Positions 29,801 through 39,433 are shown, counted from the first letter of the stretch. The stretch: 59,806 nt of DNA from Ferrovum sp. (GCA_010435995.1 JAAGNR010000010.1:1-59806); one strand, 5' to 3'. Notes: generated from the letters alone by a model not told the origin. Numbers and translations are program-made.

Positions 29801-30816
29801 GCCTGACTCCAGCCCACAATATCCTGCAAACGCTGACGTGCCGCACCCGCAGCGAGGGTCTCCCGTGCGCGTTCAACCCCATCGCCCAAAGACCGGGAAA
29901 TACCGGAAACATACAGTGCCGCTCCTGCATTGAGCAACACGATATCGCGCGCCGGACCCGGCTGATTGTCGAGGACAGAAAGCAATAACTGCCGCGACTC
30001 CATCGCATCCTTGACCAGCAATCCATTGAGCGGCGCAGTTTGAATGCCTACTTCGTTGGGAGAAAAAAGAAATTCGCGCACCTCACCGTCCCGCAACTCA
30101 GCCATATGGGTAGGACCGGATAAAGTAATTTCATCCAAGCCATCGCTGCCGTGAACCACCAGTGCATGGCGCGTGCCCAGACAGCGCAAAACTTCAGCCA
30201 GGCGGCGGGTGAAATGCGCGGCGAACACCCCCAGTAACTGATTCGGCGCGCCCGCTGGGTTAGTCATGGGTCCCAACAAATTGAACAAAGTACGCACTCC
30301 CAGTTCCCGACGCACACCCACGGCATACTTCATGGCACTGTGGTGATGGGGGGCAAACATGAAACCCAAACCCCAACGCTGAAGTGACTCTTGGGCACGT
30401 TCCGGCGTAGTACTGTGCAGACCGATGCCCAGTGTTTCCAGTACATCAGCACTCCCAGAACTGGATGAGACCGATCTCCCTCCATGTTTGGCCACACAAG
30501 CTCCTGCGGCGGCGGCCACGAAAGCAGCCGTGGTGGAGATATTAAAAGTATGCATCCCATCCCCTCCTGTCCCGCAGGTATCCACCACATGCTGTAATCC
30601 CATGGTATCTACTTTGGCAGAAAGGGAGCGCATAACTTGTACGGCTGCCGCCAATTCAGTCACAGACTCGCCCTTGTAGCGCAGGGCTGTGACCAATGCA
30701 GCAGTTTGCAACGGAGTCGTCACACCGGTCATGATATCCGTCATCACCGCCGTCATCTGCCCATGGGTCAGATCATTACCGGCAAATAATGATTCTAGGG
30801 CGTCACGCGGGGTCAC
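29797..30816 (-). CDS. trpD: Anthranilate phosphoribosyltransferase
   Basis: Protein of 339 residues if it starts at the GTG at 30816. It transfers phosphoribose from PRPP to anthranilate. Diagnostic motifs are [35 protein letters not shown] and NPAG. The GTG start has a GGAA site 8 bases upstream and matches the family's N-terminus; an upstream TTG (30837) is possible. Either start lies inside the end of the OsmC gene (14-35 base overlap). No trpE or trpG is adjacent, so the tryptophan pathway is split. Confidence 0.95.
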   Translation of the reverse strand: MTPRDALESLFAGNDLTHGQMTAVMTDIMTGVTTPLQTAALVTALRYKGESVTELAAAVQVMRSLSAKVDTMGLQHVVDTCGTGGDGMHTFNISTTAAFVAAAAGACVAKHGGRSVSSSSGSADVLETLGIGLHSTTPERAQESLQRWGLGFMFAPHHHSAMKYAVGVRRELGVRTLFNLLGPMTNPAGAPNQLLGVFAAHFTRRLAEVLRCLGTRHALVVHGSDGLDEITLSGPTHMAELRDGEVREFLFSPNEVGIQTAPLNGLLVKDAMESRQLLLSVLDNQPGPARDIVLLNAGAALYVSGISRSLGDGVERARETLAAGAARQRLQDIVGWSQA

Positions 30817-31234
30817 GAAGCGTTTCCAAAATTTCAAAGTCGTGGGTCATCTCTGCCGTCTTTCCCAGCATAATGCTGGCAGAGCAGTATTTTTCCGCGG
30901 ACAAATCAATGCATCTTTGCACCTGTTCAGCCTTCAGTCCCTGCCCCGTCACCACAAAATGAAAATGGATGCGGGTAAATACTTTGGGATCTTCCGTGGC
31001 CCGCTCTGCGTGCAGCTCCACCACACAATCCGTGACCTGAGCACGGGCACGTTTCAGCATCAACACCACATCGAATGCGGTACACCCCCCTGCGCCCATG
31101 AGTATGGCCTCCATGGGGCGCACCCCCAAATTGCGCCCTCCTGCTTCCGGGGCCCCATCCATGAGGAAAGTATGACCACTCTCGCTTTCCCCCAAAAAAC
31201 TCATGCCTTCCACCCACTTGACGCGTGCTTTCAT
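30803..31234 (-). CDS. OsmC/YhfA-family protein
   Basis: Protein of 143 residues. OsmC-like proteins use a reactive cysteine pair to reduce organic peroxides. Here the cysteines are in MGAGGCTAFDV and the SAEKYCSASIML segment, the spacing seen in the family. The ATG at 31234 has a GGGAAG site. A good -10 box (TATAAT, complementary strand 31285-31290) lies about 45 bases upstream without a clear -35. The gene overlaps trpD, an unusual pairing of a peroxide-defence-like gene with tryptophan synthesis. Confidence 0.9.
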   Translation of the reverse strand: MKARVKWVEGMSFLGESESGHTFLMDGAPEAGGRNLGVRPMEAILMGAGGCTAFDVVLMLKRARAQVTDCVVELHAERATEDPKVFTRIHFHFVVTGQGLKAEQVQRCIDLSAEKYCSASIMLGKTAEMTHDFEILETLRDPA

Positions 31235-31284
31235 AGTCTTCCCTCTGACGATTCCACCATAAGTCACCCGTTATTTACTCGCAG

Positions 31285-31290
31285 ATTATA
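31285..31290 (-). promoter_or_regulatory. Likely -10 box of the OsmC-trpDC unit
   Basis: Read leftward the sequence is TATAAT. No good -35 box is found 16-18 bases upstream, so the promoter may depend on an activator. Confidence 0.4.
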
Positions 31291-31327
31291 AACCGCTCTG
31301 ATGAGAAACGCGCCCCCCAATAAAAAT

Positions 31328-31354
31328 CCCTTCGCGATCATCAACCGCGAAGGG
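31328..31354 (-). terminator. Rho-independent terminator of the peroxidase gene
   Basis: Arms CCCTTCGCG and CGCGAAGGG (31328-31336, 31346-31354) enclose a 9-base loop. Read leftward the stem is followed by ATTTTTATTG. It lies 17 bases beyond the peroxidase stop. Confidence 0.85.
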
Positions 31355-31371
31355 ACCAGGAAGCCAACGCC

Positions 31372-32406
31372 TTATTCTGCCGTCAGGGTGCGATTCGGCG
31401 TTTGGGGCAAACGCGGCATGGACTGAACAGGAAATTCTCCTGTCAAACTGTTTAGAAATGCCACGATATCGGCCACATCTCCTTCCTTGAGCGTCAACCC
31501 CAATTGAGAGCGCGCCATGACCCGCACCGCCTCGTCCAAAGTAGCCACTGAACCCGTATGAAAGTAGGGCGCGGTCAAGGCTACATTACGCCAGGTTTGA
31601 ACCCGCCATAAATGCTTGTCTGATTCTTCGTGGGTCACTCCATAGCGACCTTCATCGTCCATAAGATGATATTTACTGACATAGGGATTGTTGGCAGCGT
31701 AAATTGGGAATTTTTGATAAAAACCCTGCCCCGCTGGCATTTCCGGGCCGGCGAAATCTGGTCCGGTATGACAGGCCGTACAGCCAATTTTTTCGACGGT
31801 CTTCATGCCACGCAGCGCCTGTTCAGACATGGCACTCTTTTCCCCTTTCTGATAGCGGTCAAAGGGACTATTCGGTGTGATCAAGGTACGCTCGTAAGCG
31901 GCGATAGCCTTGGCAATATTGTCATAGGTCACCGAATTGGCAGCACCAAATACCTCATTAAACTGTGTAACATAGCCCGGAATGGAGCGAATACGTGCCT
32001 CAGCATCGGCGGCAGAGTGCATACCCATTTCCACCGGATTGAGCACCGGCCCTTTGGCCTGATCTTCCAGAGTGGCCGCCCGCCCATCCCAGAACTGCAC
32101 ACTGAGGTAGGCCGAATTCCATACGGTGGGTGCATTGCGTCCACCTTTTTTTCCTCCTACCCCCACGGAAACCGGACGGTTATCGGACCCACTGCCCATA
32201 ACATTGTGGCAAGAATTACACGAAATGGTGCCATCCACCGACAAACGCTTATCAAAATAGAGTTGACGCCCCAGAGACACCTTAGCCTCACTCATGGGAT
32301 TATCAGTAGGAATGGGAGGCATTGCCGGCAAAGGCTCAAAGGCATAGGACAAGGAAGTCATCGCCAAGAGTGCCAGAGGGGAAAACCAGAAGAATATTTT
32401 TTTCAT
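31372..32406 (-). CDS. Di-haem cytochrome c peroxidase
   Basis: Protein of 344 residues. A signal peptide (about 22 residues, ending LSYA) sends it to the periplasm. Two c-type haem sites are present: CNSCH (C63-H67) and CTACH (C209-H213). The spacing and flanking segments place it in the bacterial CcpA/MauG superfamily, most like classical peroxidases that reduce H2O2 with electrons from cytochrome c. The segment AKGPVLNPVEMGM is typical. It has its own promoter and terminator, so it is monocistronic. Confidence 0.93.
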   Translation of the reverse strand: MKKIFFWFSPLALLAMTSLSYAFEPLPAMPPIPTDNPMSEAKVSLGRQLYFDKRLSVDGTISCNSCHNVMGSGSDNRPVSVGVGGKKGGRNAPTVWNSAYLSVQFWDGRAATLEDQAKGPVLNPVEMGMHSAADAEARIRSIPGYVTQFNEVFGAANSVTYDNIAKAIAAYERTLITPNSPFDRYQKGEKSAMSEQALRGMKTVEKIGCTACHTGPDFAGPEMPAGQGFYQKFPIYAANNPYVSKYHLMDDEGRYGVTHEESDKHLWRVQTWRNVALTAPYFHTGSVATLDEAVRVMARSQLGLTLKEGDVADIVAFLNSLTGEFPVQSMPRLPQTPNRTLTAE

Positions 32407-32451
32407 AATGACTCTCCATAAACAGGGGGTATAAAGAAATACGACCGAGTC

Positions 32452-32480
32452 AGTGTATCAGCCAAGTATTTTAGAGTCAA
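32452..32480 (-). promoter_or_regulatory. Sigma-70 promoter of the peroxidase gene
   Basis: Read leftward, -35 TTGACT (32475-32480) and -10 TACACT (32452-32457) are 17 bases apart. The leader would be about 40 bases and includes a GGAGAG ribosome site. The region upstream (32481-32576) is very AT-rich and holds no gene, so it could bind further regulators. Confidence 0.75.
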
Positions 32481-32576
32481 TATAAAACAACTACTATATT
32501 TATGTTTATCCTAAATTAACAGAAATTAATAAGCATGAAACACATTGCAATTTTTCCGTGGAATACCATAAAAGCA

Positions 32577-32606
32577 AACGAGGCCATGACGAATCATGAC
32601 CCCGTT
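32577..32606 (-). terminator. Terminator of erpA with UUCG tetraloop
   Basis: A 13-base stem with two G-U pairs (arms 32577-32589 and 32594-32606) closes on a TTCG loop when read leftward and is followed by TGCTTTTATGG. It lies 20 bases past the erpA stop. Confidence 0.85.
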
Positions 32607-32626
32607 CAACTACACCGTCAAACTAC

Positions 32627-32977
32627 TCAAGCCGAGAAGGACGAGCCACACCCGCAAGTCGTTGTGGCATTAGGATTGCGGATAATAAATTGAGCCCCTT
32701 CGAGATCATCTTTATAATCGATTTCTGCCCCCACAAGATATTGGTAGCTGGCAGGATCGATCAGCAATGTCACTCCATTTTTCACCATCTGAGCATCATC
32801 AGCCGCTACCGCTTCCTCAAAGGCAAAACCATACTGAAACCCCGAACAACCGCCACCTGTCACAAATACCCGCAATTTCAACTCTGGGTTACCTTCCTCA
32901 TCGATGAGTGCTTTCACTTTATCCGCAGCACTGTCCGTAAAATTTATGGGTGCAGGCATTTCTGTGGGAGCGTTCAT
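32627..32977 (-). CDS. erpA: Iron-sulfur cluster insertion protein ErpA
   Basis: Protein of 116 residues of the A-type carrier family, which passes [Fe-S] clusters to apoproteins. The three conserved cysteines are in [11 protein letters not shown] and the C-terminal CGCGSSF. The ATG at 32977 has a GGAG site 8 bases upstream; an in-frame codon 18 bases earlier is not needed. The position next to argC is common in betaproteobacteria. Confidence 0.95.
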   Translation of the reverse strand: MNAPTEMPAPINFTDSAADKVKALIDEEGNPELKLRVFVTGGGCSGFQYGFAFEEAVAADDAQMVKNGVTLLIDPASYQYLVGAEIDYKDDLEGAQFIIRNPNATTTCGCGSSFSA

Positions 32978-33043
32978 AGAAAATCTCCATATCAAGGGTT
33001 AGAACTGTTCCATTGTAGCAGCTTTAAAAAACCCATGTTTTTT

Positions 33044-34078
33044 TCAAGGCAAGATAGGCACCTGGGTCAATCCTAGGGTTTCAGGCCAATCAAACATCAG
33101 ATTAGCATTGTGTACAGCCTGTCCAGCGGCTCCCTTAACAAGATTATCGATCACTGACAGCACCACCACCATGTCGCCTCCCTGGGGTCGATGCACTGCG
33201 ATGCGACACTGGTTGGAAGCACGCACCGAACGCGTCTCGGGATGACTGCCGGGCGGCATGATATCGACAAAAGGTTCATTGGCATAACGGGCTTCGAAGA
33301 GCGCCTGGATATCCGCCTCGGGATGAGTCAAACGCGCATACAGGGTGGCATGAATACCCCGAATCAAGGGTGTCAGATGGGGGACAAAGGTCAATCCCAC
33401 GGAACGCCCTCCCGCCGCACGTGTCAGCCCTTGCCGAATTTCGGGCAAATGGCGGTGGCCCGGAACGCCGTACGCTTTAAAATTATCCCCGGCTTCCGCA
33501 AACAGAATGGGGACCTCTGCTTTTCTTCCTGCCCCAGAGACCCCCGATTTTGCATCCGCAATCAAGTGCCCCAGATCCACCACACCGGTTTCCACCAACG
33601 GTAAAAAGCCCAGTTGAACGGCAGTGGGATAACACCCGGGGTTCGCCACCAACGACGCGCTTCGAATATCATCCCGATTGACCTCAGGCAAACCGTAGAC
33701 CGCCCCATCCACCCACTCGGGACACGCATGGGTCATGCCATACCACGACTCCCATTCCGTCACATTCTTGAGACGAAAATCAGCAGCGAGGTCGATCACC
33801 CGCACCCCTGCATCCAGCAGTTCGCGGGCTTGCTCCATGGCTACCCCGTTGGGAGTGGCAAAAAACACCAGATCACATTCACTCAATTGTGCCTGTGCCG
33901 GGTCACTGAATTTCAGGTCTACCCACCCACGAAGACTGGGAAAAAGATCTGCAACCTTTTGTCCAGCTTCTTTGCGCGAGGTGATTACCCTCAGCTCCAT
34001 TTCGGGATGTTGACATACGAGACGCAATAATTCGACCCCAGTGTATCCGGTACCACCCACTATGCCCACCCTGATCAT
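33044..34078 (-). CDS. argC: N-acetyl-gamma-glutamyl-phosphate reductase
   Basis: Protein of 344 residues. It reduces N-acetylglutamyl phosphate with NADPH in arginine synthesis. The nucleotide-binding [16 protein letters not shown] opens the protein and the catalytic cysteine is C149 in NPGCYPT. A -10-like TATAAT (leftward, 34104-34109) sits just after the rpsI terminator and could drive the gene. argB lies 17 kb away in the same orientation. Confidence 0.96.
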   Translation of the reverse strand: MIRVGIVGGTGYTGVELLRLVCQHPEMELRVITSRKEAGQKVADLFPSLRGWVDLKFSDPAQAQLSECDLVFFATPNGVAMEQARELLDAGVRVIDLAADFRLKNVTEWESWYGMTHACPEWVDGAVYGLPEVNRDDIRSASLVANPGCYPTAVQLGFLPLVETGVVDLGHLIADAKSGVSGAGRKAEVPILFAEAGDNFKAYGVPGHRHLPEIRQGLTRAAGGRSVGLTFVPHLTPLIRGIHATLYARLTHPEADIQALFEARYANEPFVDIMPPGSHPETRSVRASNQCRIAVHRPQGGDMVVVLSVIDNLVKGAAGQAVHNANLMFDWPETLGLTQVPILP

Positions 34079-34131
34079 AATGCTCTCCCTAGTATGATTT
34101 AGAATTATAAGCCCAATTTATGAAGGCGAAA

Positions 34132-34155
34132 AAAAACCGGCTGGCGCCGGTTTTT
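34132..34155 (-). terminator. Terminator of the rplM-rpsI operon
   Basis: Arms AAAAACCGGC (34132-34141) and GCCGGTTTTT (34146-34155) pair perfectly around TGGC, with T-runs on the leftward strand. It lies 19 bases beyond the rpsI stop. Confidence 0.9.
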
Positions 34156-34173
34156 GAGAGTGCATAAACAAAC

Positions 34174-34566
34174 TCAGCGTTTGCTGAATTGCTTGCGCCG
34201 GCGCGCTTTGTGCAGACCCACTTTCTTTCGTTCCACTTCCCGTGCATCACGGGTAACCAACCCCGCCTGCTTGAGAATGGGCTTGAGTTCAGGATTGAAA
34301 TCAATCAGAGCACGGGTAATTCCATGACGAACGGCCCCGGCTTGCCCAGATTCACCGCCACCAATCACATTCACGCGAATATCAAAACCATTCAGATGAT
34401 CGGTCAGTGTCAGGGGTTGACGCACAACCATCCGTCCCGTTTCGCGGGAAAAATAGTCATCCAGCGTCTTGCCGTTGATTTCAACCCGGCCGCTGCCGGA
34501 CTTCATGAACACCCGGGCTACTGCGCTTTTGCGCCGTCCGGTTCCGTAGTAATAATCACCGATCAT
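34174..34566 (-). CDS. rpsI: Ribosomal protein uS9
   Basis: Protein of 130 residues of the 30S subunit. The [15 protein letters not shown] start and the basic [11 protein letters not shown] tail, which reaches toward P-site tRNA, are diagnostic. It follows rplM by 10 bases in the usual two-gene operon. Confidence 0.98.
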   Translation of the reverse strand: MIGDYYYGTGRRKSAVARVFMKSGSGRVEINGKTLDDYFSRETGRMVVRQPLTLTDHLNGFDIRVNVIGGGESGQAGAVRHGITRALIDFNPELKPILKQAGLVTRDAREVERKKVGLHKARRRKQFSKR

Positions 34567-34576
34567 GGTATTGGCC

Positions 34577-35005
34577 TCAAATGCTCAGGGGTTTGGGTTG
34601 CTGAGCCGCATGGGGATGCTCGGCGCCAGCATACACTTTCATCTTTTTGATCATGGCGTAACCCAAAGGTCCCTTGGGCAACATGCCTTTAACCGCTTTC
34701 TCTAGAGCGCGCGTGGGGTGCCGTGATTGCAACTTGTTAAAGTTGGTTTCATAGATCCCGCCGGGATAGCCAGAGTGGCGAAAGTATTTCTTGTCTTCAC
34801 CTTTGTTTCCCGTCACGCGAATTTTCTCCGCATTGACGACAACGATGAAATCCCCTGTGTCCACATGGGGGGTATAGATAGCCTTATGCTTTCCCCGCAA
34901 ACGGAGAGCGATTTGACTGGCTAATCGACCCAAAATCAGATCGGAGGCATCGACTACAAACCAATCACGCTGGACTTCGTGCGCTTTGGCAGAAAATGTT
35001 TTCAT
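34577..35005 (-). CDS. rplM: Ribosomal protein uL13
   Basis: Protein of 142 residues of the 50S subunit, the same length as in E. coli when started at the second of two adjacent ATGs. Motifs include [25 protein letters not shown] and [10 protein letters not shown]. It is first in the rplM-rpsI operon and is driven by the consensus promoter at 35041-35070. Confidence 0.98.
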   Translation of the reverse strand: MKTFSAKAHEVQRDWFVVDASDLILGRLASQIALRLRGKHKAIYTPHVDTGDFIVVVNAEKIRVTGNKGEDKKYFRHSGYPGGIYETNFNKLQSRHPTRALEKAVKGMLPKGPLGYAMIKKMKVYAGAEHPHAAQQPKPLSI

Positions 35006-35040
35006 CACTGCATCACTATTTAATGAGAAAAGAGCCGATG

Positions 35041-35070
35041 ATTATATCTTCTTTAAAACGATACTGTCAA
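35041..35070 (-). promoter_or_regulatory. Exact-consensus sigma-70 promoter of rplM-rpsI
   Basis: Read leftward, TTGACA (35065-35070) and TATAAT (35041-35046) match the consensus at all 12 positions, with an 18-base spacer. The promoter lies inside the last codons of nudB, and the -10 box covers the nudB stop. The leader to rplM is about 29 bases. Confidence 0.9.
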
Positions 35071-35518
35071 CGACATTCATAGAACGCTCAGGAAGAGAGA
35101 GAATGGCTTCTCGATTGGTCCAGGAAAAACATCGCTCTGCGGCTTCCTGCCACGGCAGCCACAAGTAACGCAGGTGCTCACGGGGATTCAGGACAACCGG
35201 GGCAGGGGCGGCGAGCACTACCCCGAACTGGTGCTCCACATTGTGCGTCACACCAGGGGCATAACGCGCCCTCCAGCGCGGAAATATCTCATACACCCGC
35301 GACTGGTGCCAATTTTCTAACCTGCCTGCCGTATTCATCCCGGTTTCCTCCGCCACTTCCCGCCGGGCGGTTTCCCCCAATCCTTCTTCCAGATGCTCAC
35401 GACTCCCAGTGACCGACTGCCACCAGCCAGGGGCATCGGCGCGTTCCATCAGAAGGACCTCCCCCCCTCTGGTGTAAATCACCACCAGAACCGACTCAGG
35501 AATCTTGTAGGAAGTCAT
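35042..35518 (-). CDS. nudB: Nudix hydrolase, dihydroneopterin triphosphate pyrophosphatase type
   Basis: Protein of 158 residues. The Nudix box (G-x5-E-x7-REVAEETG, about residues 36-58) is intact. The overall pattern (SVLVVIYTRGGEVLLMERAD, WWQSVTGSREHLEEG) matches NudB/NtpA, which removes pyrophosphate from dihydroneopterin triphosphate in folate synthesis. Its ATG overlaps the stop of the M16 protease gene by one base. In many proteobacteria nudB follows aspS; here it is in a different place. Confidence 0.88.
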   Translation of the reverse strand: MTSYKIPESVLVVIYTRGGEVLLMERADAPGWWQSVTGSREHLEEGLGETARREVAEETGMNTAGRLENWHQSRVYEIFPRWRARYAPGVTHNVEHQFGVVLAAPAPVVLNPREHLRYLWLPWQEAAERCFSWTNREAILSLPERSMNVVDSIVLKKI

Positions 35519-38253
35519 TACGGCTTTTTGGCAGAAAAGTCCCCCACAAACACCTGAACAAACTGCGCCGGATCAAGATATTTCTGCAAGGCCTGATTGA
35601 CGGCCTGGGTATCAGCAGCCATGAGTTGGTCATCCTGCTGCGAGAGAAACAACGCATCGCGTTGATCGAACAACAACTTATCCAGTTGGGCAGCCAAGGA
35701 ACGATCCTGTGCCCGGGATAACTGCCGCGCTTGCATCAGCGCGGCCTTACCCGCCTCGATTTCAGCGGGGGTCAACCCCTGGTGCAGTACTTGGTCGATA
35801 ACCTCGGTGAACGCGGTAGCCACACGCTGACGGTTTTGGGGGGCATAAATGGCGTAAGCCCCGAACGCACTGTTGGCCACCTTGTCATTGAGGCGGAGAA
35901 AAGAGCCTACCCCGTAGCTCAAGCCCTCTTTCTGGCGAATACGCGTCGCCAAACGGGAGTTTAGAAACCCCTCGCCCAATATGTAGTTCCCCAATGTCAA
36001 GGCTTGCGCCGAGGGATCATTATCTTTCAACGGCAAAGGCTGCCACGCCAAAAACACGGCGTTGGCCTTATCGGTCGCCGGTTCCTGCAGCGTTTTTCCA
36101 GGGAAAGCCTGATAATCATCCAGCACCACCGTGTAAGGTTCGGCCGAGCTCCATTGACCCAATCCACCGGTAACCACCTTGGTCACCGCCGCCCCATCAA
36201 AATCCCCCACCACGGCCAATTCGCCATGGGAAGCACCGTAGAATTTCTGATAGAATTTAACCACTTGGTCACGGGTCACGGCTTTCACATCTTCTGCCGT
36301 TTCATCGAAGGTGCTGGTGTAACGCAGATCACCGCGCGGATGACGATTGAAATATCGGTGCAAACGATTTGATGCCATGGCCTGAGGATCTGTGCGGCTT
36401 TCCTCAATATCTGCCAAGGTCGCCTCACGCCATTGGGATACTTCTCCTTCGGGAAACTCAGGCTGACGCAAAATCTTTGTCACCAAATCCAAGGTAGCAG
36501 GCAAATTCTCCCGTACCGTTTGGATCATCACCGTAGCCCCAGTGGCCGATCCCCCAAAGGCAACATGGGCTTTGAGTGCCGTGAATTTATCCTGTATGGC
36601 CGTACGACTTAACCCTGCCGCCCCTCTATCCAAAAGTCCCGCCACAAAATCCCCCACCTGCTCTTGACCCTTGAGGCTCTCGGCAGCTCCAAAGTGGAGA
36701 TTGAGCTGAGCGTAGACCGAATTCCCTCGGGTTTTTTTGGCGAGTAAAGCATAGCGCATTCCATTGGGCAAGGTTCCCCATTGCGTATGTTGCTGAATAC
36801 TGGCTGGAGAAACATCAAAGGCTTCCCCCGCCTGATAATCCGCATTCCCCTGATACCCCTTGAGCTGTGCCTCGGCATCCACGCGCTGGGGAGTTGGGGC
36901 ACGCAACGGATTGACGGTAGGAATAAACAATCCCAAGGTGCGATTGCTGGGAAGCAGATAGGCTTCGGCCACGCGCTCCACATCCGCCGGGGTGACTTTG
37001 GCCAAACGGTCACGATTCAGAAAAAACAGGCGCCAGTCGCCATTGGCAATGGCTGTAGACAATGCAATTCCGAACTTTTCCGGGTCGTTGAATGTGGTCT
37101 CGATATCATTCCGCAGATTGGCGCGGGCACGATCCACTTCGTCAGCAGTGATGGGTTGCGCCTTGATTTGTTCCACGGTAGCGAGGAATGCGTCCTTTAC
37201 GCCATCGAGATTTTGATCTTTACGCACCTCCGCCTGCAAAAATAATACTCCGGGCTCATCCAGATCAAAATAGTCCGTCCCCACACTGGTGGCTTTGCCG
37301 GTTTCCACCAGTGACTTGTGTAAACGACCCGTGGGCGTATCACCGAGAATCTGGGCCAGCACATCGAACACGGGACCGTCCGGACTCGCCGCCGCAACCG
37401 CATGGTACACCGCCTCGATGTACTGCACGTCTCCCACCCGCCGCAAAATGACCTGGCGTTCACCATCCTGTGACGGGTCCAAGGTATACGTGGGTTCCAG
37501 CACTCGTTTGGGACGAGGAATGGCCCCAAAAGTCGCCTGGATTTCCTTCAGCGTGCGCTGAAGATCAAATCGTCCAGCCACGACCACCGTGGCGTTGTCC
37601 GGTTGATAATATTTATGATAGAAGGCTTGCAAGTGAGGAATGCTGACATTTTCCACATCACTGCGCGCGCCAATGGTGGATTTGCCATAGTTGTGCCATT
37701 GGAACGCGGCCGCCATGATCTTGTCCATGAGCACCCCGCTGGGGTCATTCTCGCCTCGCTCCATTTCATTCCGCACCACCGTCATTTCACTATCCAGATC
37801 CTTACGGGCGATGAAGGAATGAGTCATGCGATCGGCCTCCATGTGCAGCGCCCAATCGAGATTGGCCGTCGATGCCGGAAAAGACTCAAAGTAATTGGTG
37901 CGATCGAACCAGGTAGTACCGTTGGGCCTCATCCCGTGACGCGTCAATCCTCCCGTAATATCTGGGTGTTGAGGTGTTCCCTTGAACATGAGGTGTTCGA
38001 GCAAATGAGCCATTCCGGTTTCACCGTAACTTTCCATACGCGATCCCACGCGATAGGTGACATTCACGGTAGCCGTAGGCTTGCTTTCATCCGGCGCCAA
38101 CAACACCTGCAAACCATTGGCCAAACGGTATTCCGTCACCCCTTCCAGCTTGGTGACCTCGGAAACTCCAGCAGGCAACGTTGCTGCCCATCCCGCCTGT
38201 ACCGTCAATACGCCCAGCAACGCGCCGGCCCACTGCCTTATGGTTCTCTGCAT
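35518..38253 (-). CDS. Periplasmic M16 (pitrilysin/insulinase) zinc peptidase
   Basis: Protein of 911 residues. A signal peptide (about 23 residues, AGALLGVLTVQAGWA) directs it to the periplasm. The inverted zinc motif HLLEH is at residues 83-87 in the first M16 unit. A second, related half (about 480-911) seems to lack the motif, as is normal in the family, where two halves form a clam-shell that degrades peptides. It is followed by nudB with a one-base overlap. The substrate is unknown. Confidence 0.92.
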   Translation of the reverse strand: MQRTIRQWAGALLGVLTVQAGWAATLPAGVSEVTKLEGVTEYRLANGLQVLLAPDESKPTATVNVTYRVGSRMESYGETGMAHLLEHLMFKGTPQHPDITGGLTRHGMRPNGTTWFDRTNYFESFPASTANLDWALHMEADRMTHSFIARKDLDSEMTVVRNEMERGENDPSGVLMDKIMAAAFQWHNYGKSTIGARSDVENVSIPHLQAFYHKYYQPDNATVVVAGRFDLQRTLKEIQATFGAIPRPKRVLEPTYTLDPSQDGERQVILRRVGDVQYIEAVYHAVAAASPDGPVFDVLAQILGDTPTGRLHKSLVETGKATSVGTDYFDLDEPGVLFLQAEVRKDQNLDGVKDAFLATVEQIKAQPITADEVDRARANLRNDIETTFNDPEKFGIALSTAIANGDWRLFFLNRDRLAKVTPADVERVAEAYLLPSNRTLGLFIPTVNPLRAPTPQRVDAEAQLKGYQGNADYQAGEAFDVSPASIQQHTQWGTLPNGMRYALLAKKTRGNSVYAQLNLHFGAAESLKGQEQVGDFVAGLLDRGAAGLSRTAIQDKFTALKAHVAFGGSATGATVMIQTVRENLPATLDLVTKILRQPEFPEGEVSQWREATLADIEESRTDPQAMASNRLHRYFNRHPRGDLRYTSTFDETAEDVKAVTRDQVVKFYQKFYGASHGELAVVGDFDGAAVTKVVTGGLGQWSSAEPYTVVLDDYQAFPGKTLQEPATDKANAVFLAWQPLPLKDNDPSAQALTLGNYILGEGFLNSRLATRIRQKEGLSYGVGSFLRLNDKVANSAFGAYAIYAPQNRQRVATAFTEVIDQVLHQGLTPAEIEAGKAALMQARQLSRAQDRSLAAQLDKLLFDQRDALFLSQQDDQLMAADTQAVNQALQKYLDPAQFVQVFVGDFSAKKP

Positions 38254-38360
38254 GCTTTATTCTCCATCCGTAGGTCTTTCGATCTGCCTCTTAGGGCTTA
38301 TGTATGACATAGAACACGCCAATCTGGTTAGGTTCCACTGAAACCCTTGTTTTTTCGCAT

Positions 38361-38386
38361 TCCCAACCCCACCCTAGCAGTTGGGA
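38361..38386. repeat. Short inverted repeat in the M16/fmdB divergent region
   Basis: TCCCAAC (38361-38367) and GTTGGGA (38380-38386) are perfect inverted arms around 12 bases. It lies just upstream of the candidate fmdB promoter and might be an operator. No gene is seen in 38254-38526. Confidence 0.3.
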
Positions 38387-38396
38387 GACAGCGTCC

Positions 38397-38424
38397 TTGC
38401 TTCGGTCATCAAGGGGCTTATGCT
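38397..38424 (+). promoter_or_regulatory. Candidate promoter of the fmdB-DUF502-aspS unit
   Basis: TTGCTT (38397-38402) and TATGCT (38419-38424) are 16 bases apart. The leader would be about 95 bases, ending in a TAAGGAG ribosome site before the fmdB ATG. Confidence 0.5.
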
Positions 38425-38526
38425 ATCATCGGGGAATGGTGAATGCATAAGGAAAACACCCCCCGTCCTGCACAAACCGGATGCCGGACCCAATTCCTTG
38501 TCGAGAATGGTTAAGGAGATACTATC

Positions 38527-38787
38527 ATGCCTCTCTATGAATTTCGCTGCACAAATTGCGGCAATGAAATTGAAGTTTTGCAAAAAATTTCGGCCCCAGC
38601 CCCCACGGATTGCCCTGCTTGTGGTCAGGCCACACTGAGCAAAAAACTGACTGCTGCCGGCTTCCAACTGAAGGGCAGTGGCTGGTATGCCACCGACTTC
38701 AAAGGAGGAGGAAGCAGCACTCCAGCCGCCAGTACCGAGGCCACCCCGCCCCCGCCCTGTGCCAATGGCACCTGCCCGGCTTGCTGA
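38527..38787 (+). CDS. FmdB-family zinc-ribbon protein
   Basis: Protein of 86 residues. MPLYEFRC opens the protein and two CxxC pairs (C8/C11 and C29/C32) form the zinc ribbon. A Pro/Ser/Thr linker leads to a C-terminal cluster of three further cysteines (C78, C83, C86), common in the family. Function is not well defined; the name comes from a gene regulator of formamide use. It overlaps the DUF502 start by one base (TGATG). Confidence 0.9.
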   Translation: MPLYEFRCTNCGNEIEVLQKISAPAPTDCPACGQATLSKKLTAAGFQLKGSGWYATDFKGGGSSTPAASTEATPPPPCANGTCPAC

Positions 38788-39386
38788 TGAAACGCTACTT
38801 TCTTACTGGGATCGTGGTACTGATCCCTCTGGTCATCACCGTATGGGTCCTGAATCTGATCGTCACCACCCTTGATCAGACCTTGTATCTGCTGCCTCAC
38901 TCCATCAGACCAGAAACGTTATTTGGCATCCATATTCCTGGGTTGGGAGTGGTACTGACCATGGCCATCGTCTTCTTGACGGGGGCGGTGGCGGCCAACT
39001 TCATTGGACGCCGCTTGCTCCTCCTCGGAGAACAACTGCTGGAACGAATCCCGGTGGTCAACAGCATTTATGGCAGCGTCAAACAAGTCAGCGATACGCT
39101 GTTCTCCAGTTCGGGGCAAGCCTTCCGCAAGGTTCTGCTGATCCGTTACCCCCATGCCCAAAGCTGGACTCTGGCATTCCAGACGGGAACCCCCCAAGGA
39201 CAAATCGCTGCTCGCTTGGGCGAACCCCATGTGAACGTCTATGTTCCCACCACACCCAACCCCACTTCCGGTTTTTTTCTCATGGTCCCGTGTCGTGAGG
39301 TGATCGAACTCGACATCACCGTGGATGATGCTTTGAAACATATCATTTCCATGGGGGTGGTGGAGCCTCGGCAAAAAACTTCCTGA
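38787..39386 (+). CDS. DUF502 family membrane protein
   Basis: Protein of 199 residues. Two membrane helices (about 5-25 and 48-72) precede a soluble domain containing [20 protein letters not shown], the family signature. The role is unknown. The ATG overlaps the fmdB stop. The order fmdB-DUF502-aspS is conserved in betaproteobacteria, which supports the taxonomic reading. Confidence 0.9.
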   Translation: MKRYFLTGIVVLIPLVITVWVLNLIVTTLDQTLYLLPHSIRPETLFGIHIPGLGVVLTMAIVFLTGAVAANFIGRRLLLLGEQLLERIPVVNSIYGSVKQVSDTLFSSSGQAFRKVLLIRYPHAQSWTLAFQTGTPQGQIAARLGEPHVNVYVPTTPNPTSGFFLMVPCREVIELDITVDDALKHIISMGVVEPRQKTS

Positions 39387-39433
39387 GCACTTTTCACCCC
39401 CCTGATTCACCGTTAATTTATTGGGACATTTTC

